Shown in pieces: positions 33,844 through 44,800 of a DNA stretch of 64,000 bases. The number at the start of each line of letters is the position of its first letter. The stretch's first letter is position 1. The translations under genes were made by a program, and so were the position numbers. The notes under the pieces were generated by a model. The model did not search any database. It had not been told where the DNA came from and worked only from the letters and a program-made list of their open reading frames with translations. The DNA is from Verrucomicrobiota bacterium (GTDB lineage: Bacteria; Verrucomicrobiota; Verrucomicrobiia; Limisphaerales; JACRJZ01), in NCBI GenBank assembly GCA_016219875.1, contig JACRJZ010000021.1, positions 1-64,000 on the forward strand. The letters are read 5' to 3'.

Positions 33844-33933
33844 AGTCCAGATGCCCAGACAGAACTGAGCGACGCGGGCAGCCCAGCGCGTCCGCATTGG
33901 CAACGGAGGTGCCTCGCCCGCGTTAGATGTCAT

Positions 33934-33991
33934 GTTGGGTTGAAACGCGGCCCCACGCGGGGCCAAGCTGTGCCGGTCCGACAAACCCAAC
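33934..33991. repeat. Nested inverted repeat in the 33844-34186 gap
   Basis: GTTGGGTT (33934-33941) pairs with AACCCAAC (33984-33991) and encloses GGCCCC/GGGGCC (33949-33954/33959-33964). It lies in a 343-base stretch without a gene upstream of the lipoprotein gene. The rest of that stretch shows only a short CTCAACCCTCAACTCTCC near 34151, a motif also seen in reverse inside the GH2-like gene near 30181. Confidence 0.5.
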
Positions 33992-34186
33992 CCACTGATG
34001 AAAACATATTCGCTCAAGCCCGACATGACGCCGCCGACCCTAGACAACACCTCCGTCCTACGCAAGCCTGCCGTCACGCCCCCGCGCCAGCCCACCGCCT
34101 GTTCCGCCGGCTCCCGCACGAGTTCTCCATCTCGCGCGGGCTGTCGTTTCTCTCAACCCTCAACTCTCCGCTCTCACCCTCGTCGC

Positions 34187-34528
34187 ATGAACACCAAAGA
34201 ACCGCAGTTGCTGGACCGCTTCGTCGAACTCCGCGCCCATGGCTGGACCTTTGCGCGCCTGAAAGCCGAACTCCAGACTGCCAAGCCCGCCCTCATCGCC
34301 TGGAGCCGCAAACACCACCATCGCCTCTCCAATCTGCGCGCCGTGGAATACGAAGCGGTGGCCAACCGGTGCCACGTTTCCCGGCGCGTCTGCGCCGAAC
34401 CCTCAGGGCCGGAGTTGACCTCATTGCTTGTTCAGCCCGGTCAAGTTGGGTCAAGTTGGGACCCGGATCAGGACCAAGCGGGAACGGTCAGAGCGGTCGC
34501 GGTTGCCGTCGTACGAAAGTTTCTTTGA
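34187..34528 (+). CDS. Short helix-turn-helix-like protein, possibly truncated
   Basis: A 113-residue frame starting at ATG 34187. The first ~55 residues (LLDRFVELRAHGWTFARLKAELQTAKPALIAWSRKHHHRLSNLRAVEYEAVANRC) look like a resolvase/terminase-type helix-turn-helix (GWSxxxIaxxLgvskxTlxxW). After that the sequence is unlike a folded protein, so the gene may be truncated or frameshifted. It lies upstream of the first giant secreted protein with no close partner. Confidence 0.45.
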   Translation: MNTKEPQLLDRFVELRAHGWTFARLKAELQTAKPALIAWSRKHHHRLSNLRAVEYEAVANRCHVSRRVCAEPSGPELTSLLVQPGQVGSSWDPDQDQAGTVRAVAVAVVRKFL

Positions 34529-34773
34529 AGGTTCACTGTAAATTTTCTGTGACAAATCGCGCGGCCCGTGCTACAGAAATCACCACGGCCTCGTGGCGAT
34601 CCGGTGTGCGTTCAAACAACCATGCGCTCTGAAATCGGTGAAGTTGGCTTTCTCCTTCTCACCGCGGTTTGCCGCGATGTCCACCCCTCTCGCGGGCGCA
34701 CCAGCCTCCACGCCGTTTGGCAAAAGGCTGACGTTGCCTTCTCTCCCCACACCCCACCCAAACCTGTCCGACG

Positions 34774-37700
34774 ATGAACCGACACCAAAGCGTATCCGTC
34801 CTCTCCCTGATGACCTTGGCTCTCGGCGCCAGCCTGCATTTCGCGCAGGCGGCCTCCAGTGGCCCGCCCGTCATCACCATCCAGCCCGTCAGCCAAAAGA
34901 TCTTCGTCGGTGACCCCGTTTCCTTCTCGGTCGTCGCGGACGGCACCGCGCCGTTGTTTTACCAATGGCTGCGAGGTGGGGTGGCGATCGATCAGGCCAA
35001 CAGTGCCACCTACACCATTGCCCCCACCACGTTGGCGGACCATGCGGCGCTGTTTTCGGTCATCGTCAGCAATAACTTTGGCGTCACGAACAGCGCCGTC
35101 GCGACGTTGACCATCGACCCCGGGATCGTCGCCACCAACACCGTGCTGTTGGTGGCCATCAGCAACTCCTGGCGCTACAACCAATCCGGCTCCGACCTCG
35201 GCACGACCTGGAAGGACATCGGCTACAGCGACGCCGCCAGTCCCTGGGCCAGCGGTCCCGGCGCGTTCGATGCCAAATCGACGGGGGCGCGCACCACCAT
35301 CGCCGGTGAAACCATCCGGACCCAGTTGTCGCTGGGGCCGCAGCCCGCGGTCAATGACCTCACCACCTACTATTTTCGCACCCACTTTAATTACAGCACG
35401 AACGGCGTCGTCAGCGTCAGCCTCCGGCTCAATGCGATCCTGGATGATGGCGCGGCCTTCTATCTGAACGGAGAGGACCTCTACCGCATCGGCGTGAACG
35501 CGGGCGCCCTGGCCTCGGATTGGGCCACCCGCACCATCGGCGACGCCGCTTACGAGACCTTCGATGTGCCGGCGACCGCGCTGGTCCACGGCGACAATCT
35601 GCTCGCGGTGGAAGTCCACCAAGTCAACGCCACCAGTTCGGACATCACCTTCGGTTTGTCCGTCCAGGCGGACATCGGGACGCGCACGCGCGACACGCTG
35701 GCGCCGACGATGCAGCAGGTGCTGCCCTTGCCGAACTCGACGGTGACGGAGTTGGGATTTATTAACGTGACGTTTAACGAACTGGTCACGGGCGTCGAGG
35801 CGGGCGACTTGTTGATCAACAACGTGCCGGCCACGGGGTTGCTGACCTTGTCCCCGATGGAATACCAGTTCACCTTTCCGCCGCCGCCGACCGGCGTTGT
35901 AACCGTGGCTTGGGCCACCGGCCACGGCATTGCCGATCAGGCTGCTGTCCCGAACGCCTTCGCCGGCGGAAGCTGGGGGCTGACGCTCGATCCGAACGCG
36001 TTGCGCGGCGGGCTGCTAATTTCCGAGTTCATGGCCGACAACGCGCATGGCCTCCGCGACGATGACGGCACGCAAGCCGACTGGATCGAGATCTACAACC
36101 CGGGACCGTTGGATGTAAACGTGGGCGGCTGGTTCTTGACGGATGATCCGTACCTGCCGACCCAATGGCGTTTCCCAGACTTGAACCTCGGTGCGAACAA
36201 ATACCTGCTGGTCTGGGCTTCCGGGAAGGACCGCACCAACTCCGCCGCGCCGTTGCACGCGAACTTCAAGCTGAACAACGGCAGCGGCTACTTGGCGCTG
36301 CTCGATCCGCGCACCAATGTCGCCTCCGCCTTCTTGCCCACTTATCCGGCCCAGCAGCCCGACATCTCTTACGGGCGCGACCGCGCCGAGCCTACGCTGG
36401 TCGGTTACTTCGCCACGCCGACGCCCGGCGCGCAGAACTCGACGACCGGCCAGGGCTTCGCGGCCGATCCGGTGTTCTCCATCGACAGCGGCGTGTACAC
36501 GAACAACACCCTCACCGTCACGATCGCCGCGCTGGGGGGAACCATCCGCTTCACGACGAACGGCACCGTGCCCACGGCCAGTTCCCCGGTCTATACCGGG
36601 CCTATCACTTTCAGCGCCAACACCACCATCAAGGCGCGCGTGTTCCAAACCGGGCTTTGGCCCTCGGCGGTGGGCGCGCGCACCTACCTCTTTCTTGACT
36701 CCACCACGGCTGACTTCACCTCGAACCTGCCGTTGCTCATCATCAACTCCTCCGGCGCCGCCATCCAGCAGAACGTCGCGCCCGGCCAGGCCCGCACGCC
36801 CGGCTCGTTCGTCTTGATTGACACCAGCACCAACACCGGCCGGGCTTCGTTGCGCTCGCCGGCTCAATTCCAAGGCTTGGCGGAATTTGAGATTTACGGC
36901 CAGACCTCAGCCGGCTTTAACAAGAAGCCTTACAACATCGAAATCCAAGACGAGTTGGGCAACGACCGGGCGGTGTCGCTCCTGGGCATGCCGGCGGAAG
37001 CCGACTGGAAGCTCAGGAATCCCTACACCGACAAGTGCCTGATGAATGATTTCCTGGCCTTCGAACTGTATGGGCAAATGGGGCACTACCAACTCCGCCG
37101 CCGTTTCGTCGAGGTGTTTGTGGATAGCAGCGGCGGCAAGCTCAACTATGCAAACGACTACCACGGCGTCTTGGTGCTGCTGGAGCGAATCGAGCGCGGC
37201 AAGGACCGGGTGGACATCACGGAGTTGACGCCCAGCCACACCAACGAGCCGGCCATCTCCGGCGGCTACATGTGGAAGAAGGACAAAGACAGCACGGGCG
37301 ATCTCAACTTCAGCACGACGGGCGGAGGCGGGTTCAGCGGGCAAGGGCTCAAGATTCATGAACCCAAAGCCCGCGACATCACCACGGCCCAACTCAACTG
37401 GATCCGGAACTACCTCAATCAGTATGAGCGGACCGCCTACGCGGCCAACTGGCTCACCGCCACCGGCACCAACCACTATTCGCACTACATCGATGTGGAC
37501 TCGTTCGTCGATCAGCACTGGATCGTGGAGTTCACCAAGCAGATCGACGGCTACCGGTTGAGCAGCTACTTCTCGAAGGATCGCGGGGGCAAGATCAAGT
37601 GGGAGCCGCTCTGGGACTGGAACCTCAGTTTCGGCAACGCCAACTATCTCCAGGGCGGCAAGGTCAGCGGCTGGTATTTCGCCCGCGCCGCGGAGGGGTT

Positions 37701-40700
37701 GAACAACACCGAACACATCTGGCTCCGCCGTCTCATTCACGGCGTCCCCGGCACCGCGGGGGTGGACTTGACGACCACGGGCGCCGGCGGTGATCCCGAT
37801 TTCAACCAGAAGATCGCGGACCGCTGGAGCGTTCTCCGCACCAATGTTCTCAACGGCACCAACGTCGTCGCCCGCATCGACCAACTGGCGGCGCTCTTGA
37901 GCGAAGCCGCCGCGCGGGACTTCGCGAAGTTCCCTCGACTCGGCAGCTACGTCTGGCCCAACCCCAATGGCGCCAGCGGCGGCTGGGATGTCGATTATCA
38001 AAATCCCACCACCTACTCCGCCATCATCGCCCAAATGAAGGGCTGGACCCTCGGCCGCTACGTGTGGATCGACAGTCAATTCACGCCCACGCCCGGGCTG
38101 AGTCATCCCGGCGGCCTCGTCGGCCCCGGCTCCTCCATCACGCTGAGCGGGCCGGCGGGCGGTGTCCTCTACTACACGTTGGACGGCACCGATCCACGGT
38201 TGCCCGGCGGCGCGGTCGCTCCCGGCGTGCTCAGCAACACCGGCCCGGCCAACGTCGTCGTGACCTCGAACCTCCGCGTGGTCGCGCGCGCGAAGAAGGC
38301 CAACAACTGGTACAACACCTGGAGCGGCCCGGCCGCAGCCACCTACATGATCGCCGTGCCACCGCTGGTGATCACCGAAATCATGTATCACCCTGGCCGC
38401 CCGCCCGCGGGCAACACCAACGACGCGGACAACTTCGAGTTCGTGGAACTGGCCAACCGAAGCGGCAGTGCGCTCAGCTTGATCGGCTTCAGGTTCACCA
38501 ACGGCATCGACTTCACCTTCACCGCCACCAACAGCGTCACCAGTCTGGCGCCGGGCGGGCGGGTGCTGGTCGTGGCCAACCGAGCGTCCTTCTTGTCGCG
38601 GTATCCCGCCCTGGCCGGCTTGGTGGCCGGCGAATACACCGGCAACCTCAACAACGGCGGCGAGCGCCTCGCCTTGGTCGGCCCGATGGCGGAGCCAATT
38701 CACGATTTCGTCTTCGACAACAAGTGGTTCCCGGCGACCGATGGCCTGGGTTTCTCCCTCGTGGTGGTCAACGAAAACGCGGCCCTCAACACTTGGACCA
38801 ACCAGTCGCAATGGCGGCCCAGCGCGTTTGACGGCGGCTCCCCCGGAGCGCCGGATGCCGCGCCCGTCACGGTCCAACCGGTCCTCGTGAACGAAATCCT
38901 CACCCTCGCCACCCCGCCGGCCGGCGACGTGATCGAATTGTGGAACCCCAACCCCACGCCGGTCGATGTCGGCTATTGGTATCTCACCGACAATCTGAAT
39001 GTGCCGAAGAAGTTCCTGATCCCGCCGGGCACCGTCCTCGCGGGCTACGGGTTTGTCAGTTTCGACGAAACCACCAGCTTCGGCCTGCCGGGCGTGACGA
39101 ACGCTCTCGGGGTGACGAACGACACTTTCGGCCTCAGTTCGAGCGGCGAGGAAGTCTTTCTCCTCTCGGGCGACAGCGCCGGCCATCTGACCGGCTATTA
39201 CCAGGGATTCGATTTCGGTCCCGCGGCGATGACGGTCAGCTTCGGACGCTACATCAACAGTCTGGGCACGAACATGTATGTCGCCCAAAGCGTGGCCACC
39301 TTGGACAACAGCAATGCGGCCCCGCGGGTCGGCCCCGTTGTGATTAACGAGATCATGTACCGGCCGCCGCGTCTGTTTGTGGCCGGCATCTCGCAAGAGA
39401 ACCGCCGCGATGAGTTCGTGGAGATTCGCAACATCACCGCGGACACGGTGCCCCTCTACGATCCGATTTCTCCGCAGAACACCTGGCGTCTGGAGAAGGG
39501 CGTGGACTTCACCTTCCCCACCGGAGCCGAGTTGCCTCCTCACGGGGCCGCGATCGTCGTTGGCTTCAATCCCGCAGCAGACGCCGCCTCGCTCAGCGCC
39601 TTCCGAGCGCGCTACGGCCTGTCCGACGATGTCTCCATCTACGGGCCTTACACCGGGAGCTTGAACAACGCCGGCGACCGGCTGGAGTTGCGTCTCCCCA
39701 GCCCCTTTATCTTGGGGACCGGCGTGGCCCCCATGATCCTGGTCGATCGGGTGGACTTCAGCCCGACCAATCCGTGGCCCGTGCTGGCCGACGGCACCGG
39801 GGCGAGCCTGCAACGACTGTCCCCCGCGGCCTTTGGCAACGATCCTACCAATTGGATCGCCGCGGGGCCGTCCGCCGGACGTGACCGCGTGGCCGGTACG
39901 CCGCCGAACGTCGTGGGGCAGCCGCAGCCGATGACGATGATCGAAGGCACGTCCTCGAATTTCACCGTGAGCGTCTCAGGCACCGGCCCCTTCCTTTACC
40001 AATGGCTGTTCAACGGGCAACCCCTGGACGGCGCGTTCAGTCCCACCCTGTCTCTGGCCGAGGTGCTGCCGTCGCAAGCGGGCGACTACTCGGTGTACGT
40101 CTTGAGCGACAGCGGCGCGGCCATGAGTGGCTCCGCGCATCTGACCGTCCGTCCGCTGCCCGTCATCACGCAGCAACCCACCAACGTCTATGTCCAGGCG
40201 GGCAGCAATGTGAGCTTCCGCGTGACCGCCACCGGCACGGGAACGATTTCCTACCGATGGCAGTACAATGGAATCGATCTCGCCGGCGCCACCAGCAGCA
40301 TTCTCACCCTGACGAATGTGCAGGTGGCGAATTCCGGGAGCTACCGCGTGCTCGTCACCGACACGGTAGGCGCCCGCACCAGCCAGTCGGCTTCCCTCAA
40401 CGTGCTGGTGAAACCGGCCATCGCCATCCAGCCCATGAGCATGACGGTGGCCGAGGGTGAGATGATCAGCCTCTCGGTCCAAGTTTCCGGTCCCGGCCCG
40501 CTCTACTACCGGCCGCGAAGAAACAGTTCCGGCACCAATGTCTATGTCGGCTCGAGCAACTTCACCTGGGGCGTCACCAATGCCGCTTTGACCAATGCCG
40601 GCACCTACGATGTGGTCGTCACCAACCTCGCCAACGCCGTCCTTGGCGGGCAGGCCCTGAGCGCTAAAGCCTATGTCGTCGTCGTCCGTCCACCCAGCGA

Positions 40701-41490
40701 CCAAGCGGCCGTGATGGGCGGCTCCGCCACGTTCCGGGCCATCGTTGGCGGACCGATCGCCACGTTCACGAACCGCTTCCAGTGGCTGTTTGGCGACACC
40801 GTGCTCGCCGAAGGCCGCATCACCAACGCGGCCCTCTTCACGAACAGTCTCGTTCTGACCAACCTCGCGCCGGAGCATCTCGGCACCTACACCTTCCTGC
40901 TCACCAACCTGGCTGGCCTCACCAACTTCTCCGTCGTGCCGGCGGCCTTCACCGCGACGCTGGCCATCCCGCAACCGGTGGAGATTGTCCAGCAGCCCAC
41001 CAACCAGACGGCGGCCCAGGGCGGCACCGCCGAATTCAACGTCGTGGCCACCGGCACCGGACCGCTCTCCTACCAGTGGTGGTTCAACCAGACCAACCCG
41101 CTGGCTGGAGCCAACAGCGCGATCCTGACCCTGACGAACGTGCAACCGCCGCAAGCCGGCGCATTCCACGTTGTGGTTGGCAATCTCCTCGGCTCCGTGA
41201 CCAGTGCGGTGGCGACGCTGACCATCACCGTCACCACGCCGCCTAAATTTGACGGCATTGTGATGGCGGGCAGTCCCACGGACCCGGTGAAACTGGGCTT
41301 CACGGCTCAGGCCAGCCAGACCTACACGGTGCAGTATCGGGACAACTTGGACAGCGGCTCGTGGCAATCGCTCACCAACATCGGCCCCCTGGAGATCAAC
41401 CAACCGGTGGAGGTGAGGGACTGGACCGCTTTGGGCCAACCGCAGCGGTTCTACCGCATCCGCACCCCGCAACAGCCGCCATCGCCTTGA
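34774..41490 (+). CDS. Giant secreted CotH/lamin-tail/Ig-like protein, copy 1
   Basis: A 2238-residue exported protein (signal MNRHQSVSVLSLMTLALGASLHFAQA). Visible order: an Ig-like domain (30-115), a beta-sandwich (~125-310), lamin-tail-like domain from ~413 (LLISEFMADNAHG, then DWIEIYNPG), a chitobiase-C-like segment near 590-640 (FTTNGTVPTASSPVYTGPITF), and a CotH-like kinase fold at ~700-960 with WDWNLSFGN at ~947. Then come a second chitobiase-C-like segment (YYTLDGTDPRLPGG) and three more lamin-tail domains (~1199, 1370 and 1522). Five Ig-like repeats follow from ~1709, each with a YQW/YRW core, and a tail with YTVQYRDNLDSGSW. CotH proteins in some bacteria are atypical protein kinases. 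The role here is unknown; surface adhesion or modification is inference. A paralogue follows directly. Confidence 0.88.
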   Translation: MNRHQSVSVLSLMTLALGASLHFAQAASSGPPVITIQPVSQKIFVGDPVSFSVVADGTAPLFYQWLRGGVAIDQANSATYTIAPTTLADHAALFSVIVSNNFGVTNSAVATLTIDPGIVATNTVLLVAISNSWRYNQSGSDLGTTWKDIGYSDAASPWASGPGAFDAKSTGARTTIAGETIRTQLSLGPQPAVNDLTTYYFRTHFNYSTNGVVSVSLRLNAILDDGAAFYLNGEDLYRIGVNAGALASDWATRTIGDAAYETFDVPATALVHGDNLLAVEVHQVNATSSDITFGLSVQADIGTRTRDTLAPTMQQVLPLPNSTVTELGFINVTFNELVTGVEAGDLLINNVPATGLLTLSPMEYQFTFPPPPTGVVTVAWATGHGIADQAAVPNAFAGGSWGLTLDPNALRGGLLISEFMADNAHGLRDDDGTQADWIEIYNPGPLDVNVGGWFLTDDPYLPTQWRFPDLNLGANKYLLVWASGKDRTNSAAPLHANFKLNNGSGYLALLDPRTNVASAFLPTYPAQQPDISYGRDRAEPTLVGYFATPTPGAQNSTTGQGFAADPVFSIDSGVYTNNTLTVTIAALGGTIRFTTNGTVPTASSPVYTGPITFSANTTIKARVFQTGLWPSAVGARTYLFLDSTTADFTSNLPLLIINSSGAAIQQNVAPGQARTPGSFVLIDTSTNTGRASLRSPAQFQGLAEFEIYGQTSAGFNKKPYNIEIQDELGNDRAVSLLGMPAEADWKLRNPYTDKCLMNDFLAFELYGQMGHYQLRRRFVEVFVDSSGGKLNYANDYHGVLVLLERIERGKDRVDITELTPSHTNEPAISGGYMWKKDKDSTGDLNFSTTGGGGFSGQGLKIHEPKARDITTAQLNWIRNYLNQYERTAYAANWLTATGTNHYSHYIDVDSFVDQHWIVEFTKQIDGYRLSSYFSKDRGGKIKWEPLWDWNLSFGNANYLQGGKVSGWYFARAAEGLNNTEHIWLRRLIHGVPGTAGVDLTTTGAGGDPDFNQKIADRWSVLRTNVLNGTNVVARIDQLAALLSEAAARDFAKFPRLGSYVWPNPNGASGGWDVDYQNPTTYSAIIAQMKGWTLGRYVWIDSQFTPTPGLSHPGGLVGPGSSITLSGPAGGVLYYTLDGTDPRLPGGAVAPGVLSNTGPANVVVTSNLRVVARAKKANNWYNTWSGPAAATYMIAVPPLVITEIMYHPGRPPAGNTNDADNFEFVELANRSGSALSLIGFRFTNGIDFTFTATNSVTSLAPGGRVLVVANRASFLSRYPALAGLVAGEYTGNLNNGGERLALVGPMAEPIHDFVFDNKWFPATDGLGFSLVVVNENAALNTWTNQSQWRPSAFDGGSPGAPDAAPVTVQPVLVNEILTLATPPAGDVIELWNPNPTPVDVGYWYLTDNLNVPKKFLIPPGTVLAGYGFVSFDETTSFGLPGVTNALGVTNDTFGLSSSGEEVFLLSGDSAGHLTGYYQGFDFGPAAMTVSFGRYINSLGTNMYVAQSVATLDNSNAAPRVGPVVINEIMYRPPRLFVAGISQENRRDEFVEIRNITADTVPLYDPISPQNTWRLEKGVDFTFPTGAELPPHGAAIVVGFNPAADAASLSAFRARYGLSDDVSIYGPYTGSLNNAGDRLELRLPSPFILGTGVAPMILVDRVDFSPTNPWPVLADGTGASLQRLSPAAFGNDPTNWIAAGPSAGRDRVAGTPPNVVGQPQPMTMIEGTSSNFTVSVSGTGPFLYQWLFNGQPLDGAFSPTLSLAEVLPSQAGDYSVYVLSDSGAAMSGSAHLTVRPLPVITQQPTNVYVQAGSNVSFRVTATGTGTISYRWQYNGIDLAGATSSILTLTNVQVANSGSYRVLVTDTVGARTSQSASLNVLVKPAIAIQPMSMTVAEGEMISLSVQVSGPGPLYYRPRRNSSGTNVYVGSSNFTWGVTNAALTNAGTYDVVVTNLANAVLGGQALSAKAYVVVVRPPSDQAAVMGGSATFRAIVGGPIATFTNRFQWLFGDTVLAEGRITNAALFTNSLVLTNLAPEHLGTYTFLLTNLAGLTNFSVVPAAFTATLAIPQPVEIVQQPTNQTAAQGGTAEFNVVATGTGPLSYQWWFNQTNPLAGANSAILTLTNVQPPQAGAFHVVVGNLLGSVTSAVATLTITVTTPPKFDGIVMAGSPTDPVKLGFTAQASQTYTVQYRDNLDSGSWQSLTNIGPLEINQPVEVRDWTALGQPQRFYRIRTPQQPPSP

Positions 41491-41520
41491 CGATTCTGGA
41501 GAACAGAGTGGAACACGGGG

Positions 41521-41543
41521 AGGGTTGTCGGGATGACAACCCT
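41521..41543 (+). terminator. Candidate hairpin terminator after giant gene copy 1
   Basis: AGGGTTGTC pairs with GACAACCCT around a 5-base loop, 31 bases after the stop codon. No T-tract follows, so it is either a weak terminator or a repeat remnant. Confidence 0.35.
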
Positions 41544-41581
41544 GTTCCGAGGCTGTTCCCGCAGTCGCACAAGGAAGGCTG

Positions 41582-41719
41582 CCCCTCACCCCGGCCCTCT
41601 CCCATCCGATGGGAGAGGGAGGAGCCGATTTGGCGTAATGATGTAGCAGGCGTTGGTTCACGCGACCGCGTGCAGCGTGTTCCCTCTCCCGTCGGACGGG
41701 AGAGGGCCAGGGTGAGGGT
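41582..41719. repeat. Pair of GC-rich palindromic elements in opposite orientation
   Basis: Two near-identical palindromes, CCCTCTCCCATC/GATGGGAGAGGG (41595-41619) and CCCTCTCCCGTC/GACGGGAGAGGG (41682-41706), are flanked outside by CCCCTCACCCCGG and CCAGGGTGAGGG. The whole is therefore also one large inverted repeat. It fills most of the gap between the two giant paralogues. The same family occurs in cas1 and next to the clpB remnant. Confidence 0.8.
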
Positions 41720-41855
41720 CCAGGAATCGTCCTTCGAAGCAGGCGCTCCAAGTTTGGAGCCACCTTGAAACAACACTCCGTGCGCTGCGATTTTTCCCTC
41801 GCCTCGAACGGCCCCTGGTGTATTTTTTCTCCGCAGTCCCTGAACGACCCGATTT

Positions 41856-44800
41856 ATGAAGAACCGAAACACGAACGCATCCCTTCTATCACTCCTGGCC
41901 CTGGTCCTCAGCGTTGGCGTCCCTCCGGCGCACGCCGCGGAGGGGCCTCCGGTCATCACCAACCAGCCGGCCAACTTGGTCGTTCTTCAAGGACTGCCAG
42001 CGGCCTTCAGTGTCGGCGTGGACGGCACGCCGCCCTTCACCTACCAGTGGCTCCGCGGCGGGTTGGAGATTTCCGGCGCCACGACCAACCCCTTTAGGCT
42101 TCCGGTCACCACCCTGGCGGACGACGGCGCGCTCTTCTCCGTGATCGTCGCCAGCGATCTCGGCCAGGCCACCAGCGTGGTGGCGACGCTGCGCATCGAC
42201 CCCGGCATCCTGGTCACGCAGGCGGTCGAACTGATCGCCATGGGCGCGACGTGGAAGTATAACCAAGCCGGCACGGACTTGGGCACGGCCTGGAAGGAAC
42301 GGACCTACACCGACACCGCTTGGTTGAGCGGCCCGGCCTTGCTGGGTTCCGAGACGACGCCCGCCGTCTATTCAGAACCCATCCGCACCCCGCTGGTGGC
42401 GCCCGCCAACGGCGGCCCCATCACGACCTATTTCCGTTACCACTTTACCCTCCCTCCCAACGCCACGGTGGCTTCGCTGAGTTCCGTCAACTTGCTGGAC
42501 GACGGGGCCGCCTATTGGATCAACGGCGCGTATTCAGGGAATCTCCGCGTGGCGGACAATCCTCCACTCTTCGGCAGCGTTGCGGCGGACCGGGGCACTG
42601 AGGGCGTGCCCGAAACGCTCGATTTCGCCACCGGCAACCTGCAGGCCGGCGACAACGTGATGGCGGTCGAACTTCATCAAAGCGGCACCACCAGTAGCGA
42701 CTGCGTCTTCGGCATGTCGCTCACGGCGCAACTCGTCACCCGGACCAATGACACGGTGGCCCCGGTGATGACGGCCGTGCTGCCGCTGACCAATGCGACC
42801 GTGCGGACGCTCACGGAGGTCGAAGTCTGGTTTAGCGAGCCGGTGACGAACGTGGAGGCCGGCGACCTGTTAATCAACACCGTTCCCGCGACGGACCTGT
42901 CTTACGGCGTGCCCGGACAATTCATCTTCTCCTTCCCCGAGCCTCCGACGGGCGCGGTCGTGGTCGGCTGGGCACCGGGCCACAACATTCGAGACCTGAC
43001 CCCGATGGGCAACGCCTTCGGCGGTGGCTTCTGGACTTACACCTTGAATCCGAACGCGGCGTTCTCCGATGTGCGCATCAATGAGTTCATGGCGGACAAC
43101 GGAGAAGGCATTCGGGATGAGGACGGCACCCGCCAGGACTGGATCGAGCTGTACAACGCGGGAGGAACCCCGGTGGATCTCAGCGGGTGGTACCTGACAG
43201 ACACCACCAACACCTTGACCCAATGGCGCATTCCCAACGGCATCACCATGCCGCCGAACAGCTACCTGCTGATCTGGGCCTCCGGGAAGGACCGCACCAA
43301 TAACATTGCGGCCCTGCACGCCAACTTCCAACTGGCGAAGAACGGCGACTTCTTGGGCTTGGTGCTGCCGGATGGCACCAGCATCGTGTCTTCGTTTTAC
43401 CCGACTTACCCGGCCCAACGCACGGACGTCTCCTACGGACGAGACCGTTTGGACCCGGGCATTCTCGGCTTCTTCAGCACGCCAACACCGGGCGCCGCCA
43501 ATTCGACCAGCGGGAGCGGTTTTGCCAGCGACGTGGTCTTCTCGCGTCCCAGCGGCACGTTTGTCACGCCGTTCACCCTGGAGTTGTCCACCGCCTCGAG
43601 CAACGCCGTCATTCGTTACGTGATCATCACGAACTACACTCAGGCCGCGGTCTCTGTGACCAATGTCCCGACGGCCAGTTCCCCCATCTACACCAATCCG
43701 ATCCCCATCACCGCGACGACGCAAGTCCGGGCGCGGGCCTTTGAACCCGGCCTGTTGCCAGGCACGCCCAAGACGGAGTGCTACATTCAGATCGATGCCA
43801 ATGTGGGGAACTTCAACTCCGACATCCCGGTGGCCGTCGTGCATTCGCTGGGGGCAACCCCGTCGCAGAGCGGCGGTGGCCTTGGCGTTCCCTTGACGGG
43901 CATCCTCATGCTCTTCGATGAAGCCTACGGCCGCAGTTCGCCGACGAACCCGCCCCAGGTGGCCACCCGGATGGCGTTCCACCTGCGCGGCTCCAGCACC
44001 ATCGGCCAAGCCAAGTCCAATTACCGCGTCGAGTACTGGGGCGAATTTAACGAGGACGTGAGACTGCCGTTTCTCGACATGCCGGCCGACTCCGACTGGG
44101 TGTTTTACGGCATCAACGGCTTCGATCCCGGCTTGATGCACAACGCCATCTACCACTGGTTTGGACGCCAGCTTCCCAGTCAGACGGCCTCCCGGACGCG
44201 CTACGTGGAAGTGTTCCGCAAGATCGACGGTGGCCCGATCACCATGAACGATTACTTTGGACTCTACTTGGTGGAGGAGAATCCGAAGATCGGCAACGAC
44301 CGCCTCGACATTGCCAGCCTCGAACTGCAGCACACCAATCTGCCCTCTGTCTCGGGCGGCTTTCTGATGCGGATTGACCGCGCCGACCCCTCGGTGCCGG
44401 TGGACTATAATTTCAACCCGCCGACCGTGGGCAGCGTCAACATATCGCCCCTCGGTGCGACCCCCATCGGTCCGACGCCGGCCCCCATCAACATTGACGA
44501 TCCGCAAATCTATACCACTAGCACCGACCCGAGGCTGCTGGCCCAACGGGACTATATTCGAACCCACATCTTGGCGTTCCTCACCAACTTGGCCAGTGTG
44601 AGCTACACCAACCCCGTGACCGGTTATGCTCAGTACATCGATCCGGATCAATGGGTGGACCACCTGATCGGCAACATCATTTGCTTCAACGTGGACGGCT
44701 ATCGCCTCAGCGGGTACTTCTACAAGGACCGGAACGACCGCCTGAAGCAGGGTCCGTACTGGGATTGCGACCGCTGCATGGGCACCGGCGGCACCGCCAC

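Noticed and set aside
36907..39813. Long minus-strand open frame (about 970 codons) opposite the first giant protein
   Set aside because: It is an antisense shadow of a GC-rich coding sequence. The plus frame has a signal peptide and known domains, and the minus frame has no recognisable domain.
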